Below are positions 1 to 15,000 of a stretch of DNA of 64,000 bases, one piece after another. The notes under the pieces were generated by a model that saw only the letters and a list, made by a program, of their open reading frames with translations, did not search any database and had not been told where the DNA came from. The stretch comes from Eumeta japonica. Its lineage: Eukaryota > Arthropoda > Insecta > Lepidoptera > Psychidae. The stretch spans positions 372,001 through 436,000 of the forward strand of contig BGZK01000135.1 in NCBI GenBank assembly GCA_005406025.1. Direction: 5' to 3'. How positions within the stretch are numbered: position 1 is the first letter of the stretch; each line of letters opens with the position of its first letter. The position numbers and the translations under genes were made by a program.

Positions 1-2899
1 TGAACAATCAAATGCATGTGGTAAAATGTAAAACAGTTATGATGGCTCTATATGACTAGAACGAAACGGTAGGCCTGGCATGAATCAGAAGCCGCGCTTC
101 GTAGTGGCCAGTGTTAGTGACGTAGCTAGGAGGGGCAAGGGCGGGCGGTGGCCGTCCTAGAAACTTCTTTGCCCCCTATCGAGAATAATTTTGTAGAAAA
201 ATCGATAGTACTGAAGATTTATTTACTGTTTAGTATCTTTTAGTTTAAGATTCAATATCAAACCCCGTGTGACTAATTTATTCATTATCAATATTATCAA
301 AATCGCCTCTCGTCTCCCACAGTTATTATAGGTATGCTCTTACAGGCTATGTCATGTCAGCAGCGCCCCGGCTGGCGTTCACAATTACTAGTATGTAAAA
401 TAGTTTGTTTTACATAGAAAAGCAATGCTTGCATTTTCTTAATGGCGAACTAGATGGCGCTGCCTAAGTGATTTGCGATATTTATTTTAAGTATTAACTA
501 TCGCGCAACATGTATAAAAAGTGGAAAGTAGACACCGACCAGTTGCACCCTTATTTTGATAGTTTATGATAATATAGTGGTGTCGTGGGACACCAGGTAG
601 GAACGAAGTTCCTTCAGCCATGTACAATCGACACAATTTGCAAAAAAATCGTGCTCAATTTTATGTAGGTTTTCTGATTTTTCTCTTAAATTTTGTTGAT
701 TAGTTTTATTAAGTACAGGAAAGTATTTAGAAATTAAGTATTTTAGGAAATAAAATAAATTACGTAAAATAAAAAAATCGTAATTCAAATTATCAACTAA
801 AATAACAAAATATGTCTCTTTATTTTGTTTGACAACACAAAATACATAGAAATAGAATAATTTCCACTATTATCACTGTCAATTGCATTCAAGTCACTTG
901 TTAGTTCACTTGCCATTGTTACTATATTTATTATTGTTTTGACGATTTGAAATTATATGAAAATAAACGTGACTATTCACGAGTAAAATGTATCTATAAT
1001 GTGAATATTAGCCACGTGCTTGTCATGAATTCATGATATATACTATGCATGGCGAGAAGTGAGAGAACGAAAATATAATACACTACTCGCTTGTGTATAC
1101 GACTGTCGCGCCTGCACGTCTCATTTAACGGTTTTATTCCACGGACTTTTCTTACGGTTTTACTATCACATTTTTTCAGTTCGGTCACGCAGCAAAATCC
1201 CTATCTCCTCAAGCCCACCGTAACTTCGTTCCAATAATTATAATAACCTACTCGTACTTCAAATTACAAATTGTATGAAACGCAAAGTAATATTGATAGA
1301 CTTTCCCAGATCGGTACAATTTTCTGTCAATGTTTTGGCATGAGCTGCGTTCGCTTTTGTAGTGCCTAACATGCCCTTTGCGCACAGCAAATTAGAATAC
1401 GCCTGCTAAGTAAGAAAGTGCGGTTATACGAAAGGAGCCAGCCGAATGTATCCGACTGAACCCGAATGCCGGTACGGCTGCAGTATCACACCTGCCGAAG
1501 AGTCTTTACCGCTCAGAATATAGGGTCGAAAATAGTACGACTCTTTCCATACGTCGTACCGTACTATAAAAACATAGGAGTCAAAGCTTGTTTTAAGCTT
1601 ATTAAAATATGACATTATAGAAATATAAATGTATATGTCTCATATCTAATGTATTTCCATTTTCGTTTTTATAAACATAAAAATACACTATTCTAATTAA
1701 AAAGCAAAATATACGGAATTAGATATTTTTCCAAACAAAAAAAAGTATTTTCCCGAAGATGCAATTACATCTTCTTGCCAAACTTTAACTAAATCAGTTT
1801 AAAGATAGTAGACATGCACTCTTACCAAATTTTTTTTGTGTTTATAACTTCATTAATATTATAAATGCGAAAGTGACTGCTTGTTATGCTTTCATGCCTA
1901 AACCTGATAAATTTTGATATAGATTTAGATAACGGTCTGAAGACGGTTATAGGCTAATGCTAAACCTAGTATTAATTTAGCTGCCCCACTGCATTTTCAA
2001 CTTCACTAAGAAGTGAAAAACGCCATATGTTAAAAGGAGATCGAATGAACTGCATTATTTAATAAAAATAATAAATTAAAGTTAATATCGTGCTTTTGTC
2101 TAGGAAATTTACTAATTAGAGATCAAAGAGTCGCTTTATTTAATCAAATGATGCAAAGCTATGATGCCAATTTAAGTAATTTAATTTTCTGGAGATTAAG
2201 CCACCGGTTTTGGCATATTTACAAGTACTTTGATTACTAAAAATAACATGATAATTATTTTGAATTCAAAAAATACTTATTTATGGAAAAAAAAATCATC
2301 AATTTGGAATAATTGGTGAATTTCATGAATACTAACACAGGTAAGAATCATAACACATTCAAAAAAACTAATCAGTAGCGAGCGTGGCGTCTTACTGACG
2401 CCAGGTCCACTAATTGGTTAAACTAAAATGGTGACATTCTGCCACTATAATAAATATTTCGATGATTTCTCTAAAATGTGTAGTCATTATTTAAAATGCA
2501 GAAAGATATTCTACATAATCTTATTGGTCCATAGATAAATAATTAATAACATCTACGATAATACCCGGAATATTTACGTGAATATACATGACTTTGTATT
2601 TGTACTTGACACACACCCATTGTAAATATATCAATTTCCCGAAAACTTAACACAAAAATAGTGCTTACTACATATAATAATATCTCAAACTTGAGTATTT
2701 CATACAACTAACATATGGAATGTGTGCATGTCTGTTACATTTCCTGCAGATAGTAAGTCCAACGTCATTTGTATTATCAACACATAAATTACGGAAATCA
2801 GTTTTAATTTAAATTTTCTTCCATGATTTTATACGGATATGCACTGTAAATGTAGATCTTTTTTCTTTTCTTTATAAGCGTAGTAATTCCATAAGATCA
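1..2899. other. No exon recognised (downstream of ninaC exon 18)
   Basis: AT-rich sequence with only short chance reading frames. Searching the minus strand for an acceptor followed by codons starting Val-His, expected for the NINAC tail, found nothing convincing. A dispersed-repeat fragment lies near 1,845-1,995. This may be a tail intron or, if exon 18 is terminal, the 3' flank. Confidence 0.5.
1845..1995 (-). repeat. Dispersed lepidopteran-type repeat, terminal part
   Basis: The stretch TTAATATTATAAATGCGAAA followed by 'gtgactgcttgttatgct' and a 'cctaaacc' segment matches, in reverse orientation, the end of a repeat I recognise across moth and butterfly genomes. The opposite-strand counterpart in this window ends at about 24,420. 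Confidence 0.6.
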
Positions 2900-2953
2900 C
2901 TATGTTAAATATTCATAGAATAATACTATTGCCCGTGTATTAAAGATTGCCAC

Positions 2954-3096
2954 CTGGTTAGCGAAGACATGCAGTTGTTCGGCACGCTCTTGCGCCGAAT
3001 ACTGCTGCAGCAGGGCTGGCGTGGGCGCCGGCTCCGAGGGCGGCGGCGGCGCACGCCCTTTAGCACACTTTCGCCTTGCCGTATAGCCGCGGAAAT
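2954..3096 (-). CDS. ninaC: ninaC exon 18: IQ motif 3 and proline-rich tail start
   Basis: Encodes codon 1167 to 1214. [10 protein letters not shown] completes IQ motif 3 (about 1162-1176). A short proline-rich stretch and [12 protein letters not shown] follow; this aligns with the tail segment of fly NINAC just before 'VHIYNQ' (from memory). A weak donor GTGGCA sits at 2,953 in phase 0. If it is not used, the frame runs 17 more codons to a TAG at 2,902-2,900. The remaining tail exons were not found in 1-2,953 and probably lie off the left edge. Confidence 0.8.
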
Positions 3097-6000
3097 CTAT
3101 ACAGAGAAATGGTTAGAAATGGTTAGCATGTTCAGTAACTCAGTTTGTCAATGGTGATGGGAGCTTTAATAAAACATTTTAAACGCCTAATATCGAGAAT
3201 AATTATGAAGAAATATCGAGAAGTAGATAGCGGTCGAGCTAACAATCGATTATGAACATGAAGATGAATGTTTTTTAATAGTTACATAAATACATCTTTT
3301 GAATTGATACTCACGGCTCTGTATGACGACGGCTGCTTTATTGCAATCTATGTTCTCTTTGTTGCTTTGGTCGCCTTCGTTGCTGTCCTCTGACGTCATC
3401 CGTCGAAGAATTTTAGCCTTCAACATCGCTTTATTTCTATTCGAAGCACCTGAAAAAGGTGTTAATATTACTGTGGAATAATTTTAATATGATTACATAA
3501 TTTGGGTTTTTTTTTTAATATGGTTAAGAAATATTGAGTTTTAACATAGCATAAATTCATGTTATCAAGAAACATCATTAAGTGCAACTATGGTAATATT
3601 ATTATTAGAGCTTCTCTATTGTTTATATTATATTATCATCTTCAGTAATAATACATATTTATACTGATGGAAAACACATATAAATATATCGCTGCAGACC
3701 GAAAGATAATATACATGCAGCGATGAGATACCTTGCTGTATGATCCTTCTAGTATCCTGTTCCATTTGGAACTCCCTGGCGAGTTGGCGCTGGTGTTCGC
3801 GCAGGCGCCGCCTGGTGAGCCAGCCGCGCACGTGGCGCTGCAGCGTCACCGCCGAGAGCGCCCTGCGCGCCTTCAGCTGCACGTAACGCCGCCGAGCCAG
3901 CCAACCGCGAACTTGAGCTTGTACTATTACTATCTTCCGGATCTAAAAACATGAAAAAGTGTTGATTATTTTTTATCTGCACGCATCAAATAGTACATTT
4001 ATTGATTTATTATTATGACTTTTGACTATATGATTCTATCAAAAATGTTTGATTGTTTTTGGGTTTATTTTGTGATTTTCTTTTGTAATGCAGCAAAATG
4101 CAAAAATATTCATATCCCTTTTAAAGTTTGCTTTTATAATGTTGGCGATAATAATACCTACAATTTTTTGTTAGCGTTTTCATAGAAATGATAAATATTT
4201 TTTTGGCTTAGCGCGGCTTGGCACAAAAGCAAATATTTAATGAAATTTTATTTTTGGATGAGTGTATTTATATCAATTGTAATTGCACACCTTAAATTCA
4301 AAGGTGAAATCCATATGTCGATTTGCATTATATGTTTTGGTGTACATATGATAATTTTTACTTATAGATGTTTTAATGACTATTAATAATTGTCCTTGTT
4401 TTTTTTATATCTTGTCATTCATACGTACTAATATGTCTGTCTCATTAGAGACACTTTTCGTATTAATATGTTTAAATCTTTTCATCCGATCAAAACGCAC
4501 CTGCTCCTCGTAGATTCTGGCAAGCGTTTCCACATGGTAGTACTTAAGGAAAACCTTAGACTTCCCTATCGCCCAGCCGTCCATTTTCAACCGCAACAAG
4601 AGTATCCGGCAGGTGTCGCGGTTAGACTTGACTTCTTCGTTGTATCCGAAAGCTAAAAAGCTGTACCTATGAAACACGACAGGTGAACAGTAATAATGTG
4701 ACAAAATAAAAGAAAAAAAGCTATTTCGGATTCAGACCTCGAGAACTTAGCGTACCTTTTTAGAAATTCCTCGAACGGCAGCCGATGGGAGAATCCATTT
4801 TGTCTTATTCTGATGGTCTCCAAGACGCCAGTGTATCTTAGCTGCTTCAAAATCTTGGCAGAGTCGAAGTGCTTGGGTGATCGCGAGTCGTTCGGCTTGA
4901 TGCAGCGTACGAATTGTGGGGTGCCGCTAACCATTTTTTGTAGCAACTCCATCAGCGAATAACGGAAATATGTGGAGACCGTTTGTTGGGCACGCGACTG
5001 CGAGGCCAGGCCGCGGCTGTTGAAGCGTTCCTGAAAATGATTCGGGTAAGTTATTAGTATAATTTATAATGAAATACGACTTTCACATTTCGTTATTGAC
5101 CTGAGTTTCGATATATCAAGTGAATTTTGCTCGAATACACTTAAAAAATCGAAAAATCAAATAATTTTTAATGTAATTGACGATGGTAGATTTTATAAAT
5201 ATAAGGGACAAAACTAAAGATAAAAATGGACGGCTTGTCGTATTCACATAAAAATATATTTTCATAATAAATTGCACATTATTATTACACAACTATTTTG
5301 GACATCGTTTTAATAAAGAATAAACTGTAAAAACATTTGGGATTTTTTTGTAAAAATATTATACATCAAAAACGAAAGAATGACGTCGTTTAGTATATTA
5401 ATGCATTTATATTACTCTGTATTATAGTGAAAAACTTAAAGAGTTGCAGTGGAAGAGAAACAAATATAACAAGGCGAATATTAGCGGCAAATGGAGGAAT
5501 AGAGACCCGTTAACCCTGCCAGACGGTGTGTTACACTTTGTTATAGCCGTGTAATACTACGCCTACGTCACTTTCTAGTTAATTTTCTATGCCATGTTTT
5601 AAAAAACCTGCCTTGGTATTGACAATTTTTAATGAAAATTGATTAATTTTTTTTTTCCAAAAGAAAACGAAGATAAAGTGCAATATCGCCATTGTTTCAT
5701 ATAGGTGAACATAAGTTTAATCAATCAGCAAATTTAACAAACTTCTATTTTTATGAGCAAAAAGTTAAATTATAGTATATATACCATCTAATTTGAAACT
5801 CGTTCTATGTAAAATATTGTTGTAATGCAAAACTAATTAGAAAATAAACACAGATTTATTAAGTTTAAACTAAGATTGTTATTGACGGAAGAAATTCAAA
5901 ATGTGCTTTCACGAACTCACTCGAGACCCGTCTCCGATCGGGCTGTCCACGTTTCTTGAATCCACGTCGGTCTGCAGCGGCGAATATAGGTTTCCAGTCT

Positions 6001-9000
6001 TCGTTATGGGGCATTGGAACAAAAATCTAATGATGTCATACTGACTCTGCCTCATCAGCTGAACAACTTCCGGCGGCAAGAAATTGCGATTTTTCTCCAA
6101 AAATCCGTCGGCTTGGTAAACCACTCTGCCCGCAAAGTGATGTATGGCAAAGCATATCGCATCGGACTTTGGACGTACGTAGTACTTGCTCTTTATGTTG
6201 TTATGGAACTTTTCTGGAACAGCAAATAATATATAAATAGAACTGAATTGTTTATAGATAACTGTATACACAAGTTACTGCGTTTGTTTGGACTTTAACC
6301 CGGCTATGTATTGTCATTTTTAATTGTATTTATCATTTTAGAGTCTCGATCCATACTATTATAAATTTCCTTCTGTCTATTTCTATTTAAAATGATATAT
6401 CCACTAAAAGGAACAAGGAATATATGTTGCATAATTTTTTGACATTTATTTCGTGTCGTTTCACGACCCTGTATTTCTTTAAGATCACTGGTTCAATTAT
6501 TACAAACATTGCTAATGAGATTTGTATTGTAGAGAAAGTGAACCTATTTAAAAATTTAAAATTAGCTTCATGGATTAATACCCCCATTTCACGACCTCTG
6601 AAAATATTATTTTGGTAATGACAATTCAAAAGGGATTAAATCTAAAGAAGAATCCAACGATAATACTAATCCATGATATAAAATAACAAGTCTAGGGTCT
6701 TAGTTTCAAGGTTCATAGTTATTTTTTTCCATAATTTCGTTATACACAAACGTCCATATCTAAATATAAATAAACCGAAAAATTTCAACGGCCAATCAAA
6801 GTCCCACTGCCTTAAAATGAAATGTAACATATACAAAAACAAACCTATAAGACTACGATCTGTGGAACGTGGAAATCGACTCTCTTCGTCTAGAAGAGCT
6901 AGAAGTCCCATCGGTCGAGAAAGCAGCATGTCCAACACGGGCCTGTTGTCCGAAAACTCTACCAGATCGACGGGGATGCCTTCTGCCATATATTCCTATA
7001 TGAAAACAATAGTTAGTAAAATTTTAAGTCATTACATTTCTATGTTTCCGATATATGAATTCTCATATAACAATTAAATTACCTGCTGTTCCCAAGTGAA
7101 TATATGTTGGTTGAAATAATACTGTATTTGCTCATTAGCAATATTGATGCATAATTGTTCAAAAGAGTTCTTGGCGAAATTTTCAAATCCGAATATGTCC
7201 AGTATTCCTATAGAGTGCTGCTCGTTACTGAAAAACGTCAAATAATTAAAAACAAAACGACGTACATGAATGTTCGGTGAAGTGTATACATACACAGACA
7301 CAGACACACACATATATAATATGTAATATCAATAATCATAATCAATCTCATGAGCGCATACTCTTGGCAAATGTTAGCATTAGTAAAATATTTGGAAAAT
7401 CCAAAAGTGCACGACTCATAATGTTCATTCGTTTTTTGTTAATAACTATTAAACGACACAAATCAAGTTAACCATTTTCAATACCAATCTCCGGACAGTG
7501 GATCTCAAGCTATTAAAAAAAAATGGATCAAATTAGTGAATTTTACGCTCGCTATCGTGTCCGGAACGAAAAAAGTGTTGATTGACAGGAAATTTCTTTG
7601 ACTATTTTGATAGTTTTTTCTAATTGTATTATGTTAAATCGATTTGAACCAGTGATAGAATTAATCTTCATTAAATTATCTATCAAATAGTGCACAGGTT
7701 AATAAAATTACATGAATTATTAATCGTGTTATTGATGAAAAAAGTTACGAAATTGAGGAAAAAAAATTATTCGTTCGTAGAGCACTTCTTAATGCTTCGC
7801 ATTATGAGTCGTGCAATATAAAAGAACAAAATTTATGCAACAGATGAAATAACTAGTTATTGTTTTACGTTAATAGCAAAAGGCTACTTTAAGTAAATTT
7901 TGTAAGCGGAATAACTTTTAATACTTTGAAATACAATGTTAATAGCATTAAGTGAAATTTCATAATCAATGATAATATAACTATTCGACGATTTTCTTTG
8001 CTCAGGGCAAAAATTCATATTAATCTATATCTTTTAACCCATATATTTGAAAGAAAACTATTAATATGGTGTCCTATTAAAACTACTGTGTACCCAAACG
8101 GTCGATTCTGGCACAGCAAAGCATTAATCCTCTCCACGATGCGGTCGAACGCCCTCGCGTAGAGCGCGCGCGCGGTGGCGTCGCGGGCCGTGGCCGCCTC
8201 GGCCGGCGAGCTGCGGCGGGCGATGGTCTCCCCGCGCGCCACCACGCTGCTGCTGGTCAAGCACTCGCGGAGGTCGATCGTTTCGACGCCCAGTAGAGAC
8301 GACGCTGTAAACACCGATATATATAATATAAAATACAAATCACGATATATCCAAATGTGCGTGAAATATATACAATGTAACGCACGACACTCTGTCGCTC
8401 TGAATTGCTCTACGAATGAGCCAATGCACTAATTCAACGCTCCCCAACCGGTCCTGCTTCTCCTCCGCGTTCCTATTTTACGCCATTACGACGCTCTCGT
8501 GACTACTTTCACAGCGGCGGAGTTTCGTGCGTTGTAATGTACATCATCCTTAATAGCAAGTATTTTCGTTTTACAAATACCTAGGCAACAGGTTGATCAA
8601 AGTGTGAATTTAATGCCACCAAGGACACTGCCGCAAATTAAATATCAAGTTGCTTCCATATCAAACAGTAACTTCATATAGTATTTGTATCTATAACTGA
8701 CTAAATTCCTTTATCTGAAAATATGTGAATGCTCATGCAATAACGAATCAGTTATAAGATATAATCATAAAAAAGTAGAATTTGATGAGCGAAAATATCC
8801 AGTGTGTTATAAAACGTTCGCCAAGTTTACCCTTTTAAATATGAAAGCATAAATGAGTTCGCCTCGAACGCCCCCTATGTAAATATAACTATACTCTGTA
8901 GTTTCTCAGTTAGTTGGAAGGACTTTGATAATCCTTCCATAAGACGGCAGTAAACTCATCGACATTCCTAAGTTTATATTTCTTTTTCCTTTCCTATAGC

Positions 9001-12000
9001 GTACATATTTTTAGGTCTGTAGAATTTGAAAAACAATTTCTTTCTACTTTGAGTAAACCAGAGGAATTTTGAAGCAAATTAAGAATTTCAGAAATCCAAA
9101 GCCCTAAATAAAAGCCATAGAGTGGCACAAAATCGTTTGAATGATTTTATTTTTAGCGCGACTAGAATGGGATTGCAGTTAAATAACAAAACATGTAGAA
9201 TGAACAATGACTGTTTTTGGAACGTAGTTATTCGTTTTGTACAATGTAAAAATTTGGACTAACTTGGATTGGTGAATGTTAAACGCGAAGAATAAAATGC
9301 GTACGCTGCACTAGCATGCAATGGCAACGCCGTAAGTCACGGCGGCGCGTCACGCACGCACGTGCCCAAATAGGGCGATCGCATGATCACGCGCATGGTA
9401 TGCCCATAAGTTGTTGAAGCGGATATAATATTTAACCACACATATGTACAACATAACGCTGAATAAGGGATGAAGGTTAATCATAATAAAGGATGTTCCT
9501 TTTGTGAGGAAATAAAATAAGAGAAAGAAAAAGTTGCGGGAAATTGTTTTTCTGTGATATGGATTTATTTAGTTTTTTCTCTCTGTTTGAAATTTAGAAA
9601 CATGAGGATTCTGATTAAAAAAGTCTATAAAACAGTTAACCCTGCAGACTATTCCTGAAACTTTCCGCTATGATATTTATCGAAATGTTTTTGAGCTCCT
9701 TGACTTATAAATATTATGAATTTTGAGTTCAAAATATTGAAAAAGGTTGATTCTTGAAGCCATCCCTGAAAGTTTATACTACTTTCGAGCTCCGATTGTT
9801 AAATATGAAAGAGCAAAATTTTTTGAGCTCATCATGCACAAAAGATCGATTTTATTCCTAAAAATATAGTTAATTTATTACATTTTGAACTCTTACAATT
9901 GAAAAATCTGTACATATTAAAAAACCGCATTTTTTTAATTTACCAATTACAATATCTGAAACACGTCATGTTTGATTTTGATCTGTTTTATGGCATCTGA
10001 TGCAGTTTTTTAAACAGAAACATACGACCGAGTACCTAACATCTTTGAAACATACATTTTTTTTTAAAAAGGCCCTTTTTTCGAATATTTCATTGACTGT
10101 ATCTTTCGAACGAACCAACCAATGTTAATAAAATATACGACGATCGTTGCTGTTTTTTTAAAAAAAATTGGTTATATTTTAAAATTCATTGGTAGAGTAG
10201 TTTAAAAAATATTCTAAAAAACATTTATTGAAAAATTTTTTTCCAACAATATCGCTTGCATAAATAAACCGATTTTAATGAATTTAGCAAAAATTGACGT
10301 TGTTTTTTAAAGAGAACATATGAATATATCGGTAGAGCGATTTACAAAATATTGCCAAAAACACTTTCCTAAAAAATTCTACAATGATATCTCTTGAACA
10401 AATCAACCGATTTTTATACAGTTTCCGGCAGTCAATGTAACGATTTGAGAAGAAGAAAAAGAGCTGACCAGATTTTGGTATCATATGATAAAGTAGTCTA
10501 AAAATTATTTTGAAAAACATTTTTCAGAAAAATTTATATTTTAGATTCCTCAAAATCTACCGGCCGAAACTAGTTCTGCGCAAAACTCGACATTTGTACT
10601 TGGAATAGAATTGTAGTTGGGATTCTGATATGAATCCACATTCCCGGTTTGGATTTGGATTCATATCAATTATTATATCAAATATAATCCTATTGTGATC
10701 GGGATCCAGCCTGAGACTGGGGCCAAGTTTGCGATCAAGGTAGTGATTTCAATCGATATCAGGTAAAATTTATTCTATGTTCATGCCATTCATGCTATCA
10801 AACCTTAAATGTAGCCACCAGCCGGGGCTTGCTGGCATAAAGCAATATGTGAAATATAACACATTCCATAAGAGACAACGATGAAGGACATTATACCACC
10901 CTTTCCTTTTATGAAAATTTCTAACTTTATTTAACAATGTCTTTATTCAGAAAATGCAATAAACGTAAATGTTTAGACCTATTTTTTTATTAAGAAACGA
11001 CTAACATAGAAACTGGTCCAAAATACCTCTATGTAGTGGTGCTGTGTCAACAATAGTAGCTTTGTTATCTGTGTTGTCATCCCCGGCAGCTTCGCCGAAT
11101 TCTATATCACCAAGATGCAACATTGCTGCCAGCATTTTATATAGAATGAGTACTTCTTCTTCTTGAAAACCAACCACCTTCGTTGAAAAAAATACACTAC
11201 TTTAATTTATTGGCATGTGTTGATGAATATTTAGAAGTAACTGTCATAGAATTGTAAAATATGTAAATTAAGAAATTGAGCTGCTCTAGAAACGATTTAT
11301 GGATATGTATTTTTTTTGCAATAACTTCATTAATTTTGACTAAATAATAAATATAACATTTATTTTATCACAGTAAATCTCATGAATGCGCTGCTGGTAA
11401 TCATTTTCTCGCATTCATGCAGCTATCACTTCCTTTTCTCGCCAATTAAGGCACCATCCATCCTTCACTCTCTCTGTTCTATGAATGATTCCTTACCTCC
11501 CTATTATGAATTTATATTTTTTTTTTTTGTTAAATCACTCTGCACCCCTTTCCTAACTTCCACAGTAAACTTATTTTATGGAATTCACTTTTAAATTTGA
11601 TGGGAGTAAACCGCGTACAAAAGCACATGCGGCTTAAACATGGTTTGTGGCACTCTTCCGGTGTGACCCGGTATAACCGCACACCATTTCCATATTCTGC
11701 CTAAATGGTGACAGCGTGTTGTGAATCCACAAACAAGTACATAGAGGTCTGGCAAGTGGTTTAACATTGTGGTTTCCGTCGTAGTTATCCATAGTGGCAC
11801 CACCGGGCCTTATTTCCCTAATCCGCTAGATGTAGGGCTCCGAGCCAACGTTTCCCGGCCCGAGGATACCTTCTAAAACAATTTCACCATCAACACCCCT
11901 AGTGCCTTTCGGCGGACATGGCTACTAATTGCCATGGTAGCCGCATGCACTGACCACATTCCACATTACATTGTCCTCTAATCGAATTTGAAAATATATG

Positions 12001-15000
12001 CAGCCCCGTTAAGTCTGTTTTCATAGATTAGAACCTTATTTTAGCGTTTAATTTGGTTTACTTGAGATATTCTCGCAGTTATAACGAGAATAATAAGCCC
12101 CACTTGTTGACAGTACGAGTTCCATTAAAAAAAAGAAATTCTGACTTTATTCTTAATAGTTATAATTCACACAGTTAATAGTTACAACCTTACACAATTA
12201 ATAGTTAAAACCTTATACAGTTACAATTCATTGTTAAAATCAAAATAAATTGAAAATGTCACAAGAGATCATAAATAGCTACAATTGGTTCAAATACGCA
12301 TAAATTATATATAGCATACAAATAAACTAGGCATAATTATAATTTTAATGGACCACAACATGGGTTAAGTTTTAAGATGGACAATTTTATTATAATTTTT
12401 GTGTAAAGTGTTTAATTGAAAAATAGTTTAAAGGAAAAATGAAATTTATGTCAGTACAATAATATTTGAAAACGGCCATCTATTAAATTAATAAAATACC
12501 TTAAAAGCCTGATTGAGTTGTCGCCATCTGTAAACATTATTTTCTCGGTGAACCGCCGACAGAGGTCGCAGATAGCGATGACAGGCTTTGAGGTGTTCAT
12601 CCAAGAAAAATTTATGCCATCGACCTTCGCTTTCCAAACCGTCGTACAGATAATAGAATATGTGAAAATTGCTCTCGCCTCTGAAATAGTATAAAAAGTT
12701 GTAAACCGAAAGGCTCAATAGAAGTTACAAAACGAAATACTTCCGACAAGTCTTTGTTATTTTATTTTATCACTGCAAAGACGTTAAAATGAGAAAACAA
12801 CAGTCATTTTATTTCAAAATCAAAGTCTTGAACCTTTACAAATACTTTAAATGATATTAAAATAATCTGTCGATTATGATTTAGATATGTGTTTTTGTAC
12901 ATGAAAATAAAGACATACTTTGATATTATTATTTATTCGATGGACTATATACCGAGAAACAGTTGAAAATAATTATTTATATTACAGATTTTTTTTCAAT
13001 TATCAAAACAGAAAACAGGTGGTAACTTTCATTTAACATATGTCCATTAAAAACAATTCAAATTTTTAAATTTGTATACATTCAAACTATTTGACACGAT
13101 TACTTAATTGCAATTCGCCCACGCCAGTGATCGATGGCCTAATTGTTCAGCTTGTAAATAGTTTAAGAACCTAATTTTTTTTTATTTTCACTTTGAAAGG
13201 GTGAAACTGAAAATAAACTTTTTTAATTAATTAGTTCTGATGAAGTGTCAAATGAAAATTCCTAAAAGTACTATCCATACACATGATATGTGCCTTGTAT
13301 TGTAGGTCAATTCTATAAAAGCTGAAAACTAGTTTTCGATAGCACTGAAAATGTTATTTTTCTCTTCTGTTTTATCCCAAAACTCAAAACAAACTCTTGC
13401 TCCAAGTTGCTAAATTCAGACTTTTTTGCATTCTTAATGAAATATAAAATCAATTTGTACTACGTGACAAATATTTGATTATACTATTTGACGACTAACA
13501 AGGAAGACCGAGGTTCAATTCCCCGTCGGGGAGGCTTCTTTTTTTATTCACATCTATTAATATTGATATTTAATATTATTATTATTAATAATGATAATTA
13601 TAAATGAGAATAAAAATACGTACAATATTTTTTTTAAACGAGGATTCATTGTTGGAGAATTTTTACTAGCTCCAAAATAACATAATTATTGCTCATTTTT
13701 TAAATCACTGAAAATGCCTAAGCTTAACAATTTTGGATGACACCGAAAATTTGGACAACAACATCTTTCTAAATTGCTATAGACTCTAATTGACTGTATC
13801 AAATAGTTTTGGAAAAAATGGATTATGATAGGTAAAAAATAAACAGTTGCCCAAATGTTATATTGTGGTAAAAAACCTTAAAAAATCTGTCTTGTTATTT
13901 GGATTTATAAACATTGTATTAATTCTGACCATTATTTTTAATATACATCAAACGGTTCTTACGCAGCCTGATGAACAACACGCGACTGCTCGAGCAGGTA
14001 AACCGAGATGCGCGCTCCCGCTATGCGGCCGGCCCTCATCAAGGACAAGTCCAGATACTTCCCGAAACGTGAGCTGTTCGCGTTGATGCCGGTGCGGGCG
14101 TTACCGAACGCTTCCATGATAGGGTTGACTTGAAGGATTCTTTCTTCGAGATTACGATTAGGAGTCTAAAAAAACGAAAAAAAGTTATATATATGAAATT
14201 AAAAAATGAAGTTTATCTCGTTCGTCGTTTAAAGTCTATAAATTTGTAGGCAAATTGAAAATCGAAAGTACGACTGTCTAAGAATGAATAAATGAAATGA
14301 AAAAATCCATTTCTCAAAAAGCTTCTGCTATGGAACGGATGCAGTCACACTAAAACGAGGCAACCCACGACGCGGCCCAAAATGAATTAAAGTGGCAGAC
14401 GTTCACAAAATTTTTGCATATGCTGCAATAGATCAACGTACATTTTTCCTAATCGGTAAATGAAAGTGGACTATCGAGCCAAATACTAGAATTTACACGA
14501 AAAAGAAACTATAATACTGAATTAGTCTGCTCGATGCATATACATTAATAATCAATTTATAAAAGGAAATTTGTAACGTCAAAGTTGTAATTTATTTTTA
14601 TTGTGTCGTTTTCATAAAACTTATCACTAACATCATCTTATCGAATTTAATGTATTTCCACTTTAAGAAAAAAAAACGGTTTACATATTTTCGAGCGACA
14701 AACATCTTAAAACTTTTACAATCTGGTAATACGTAACAAGAAGGTGAGCGTTAATGTAGGCCCAAGCTCGCCTTTGTTAAATATTTCAATGCCACATATT
14801 GTGTGGTTGAAGTTATCATTGAACTTGTAGTCAGGCGCTTGCAAGTCGAGTAAGCGTGCCTGATAGAGCCGATCGTACGTTTTCATTCGACAGCATGACC
14901 TGTCTGAGAAATTTTAGGGTAAAGGTTACATCGATTATGAATCTTTAGTTTTATTCGATTACTTCTTTTTAGAGTTCCATACCTCAAAAGGAAAGAAGGA

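Noticed and set aside
1424..1615. 63-codon minus-strand frame considered as a ninaC tail exon
   Set aside because: It does not begin with the expected Val-His continuation, lacks a good acceptor in frame and shows no NINAC tail motif I recognise.
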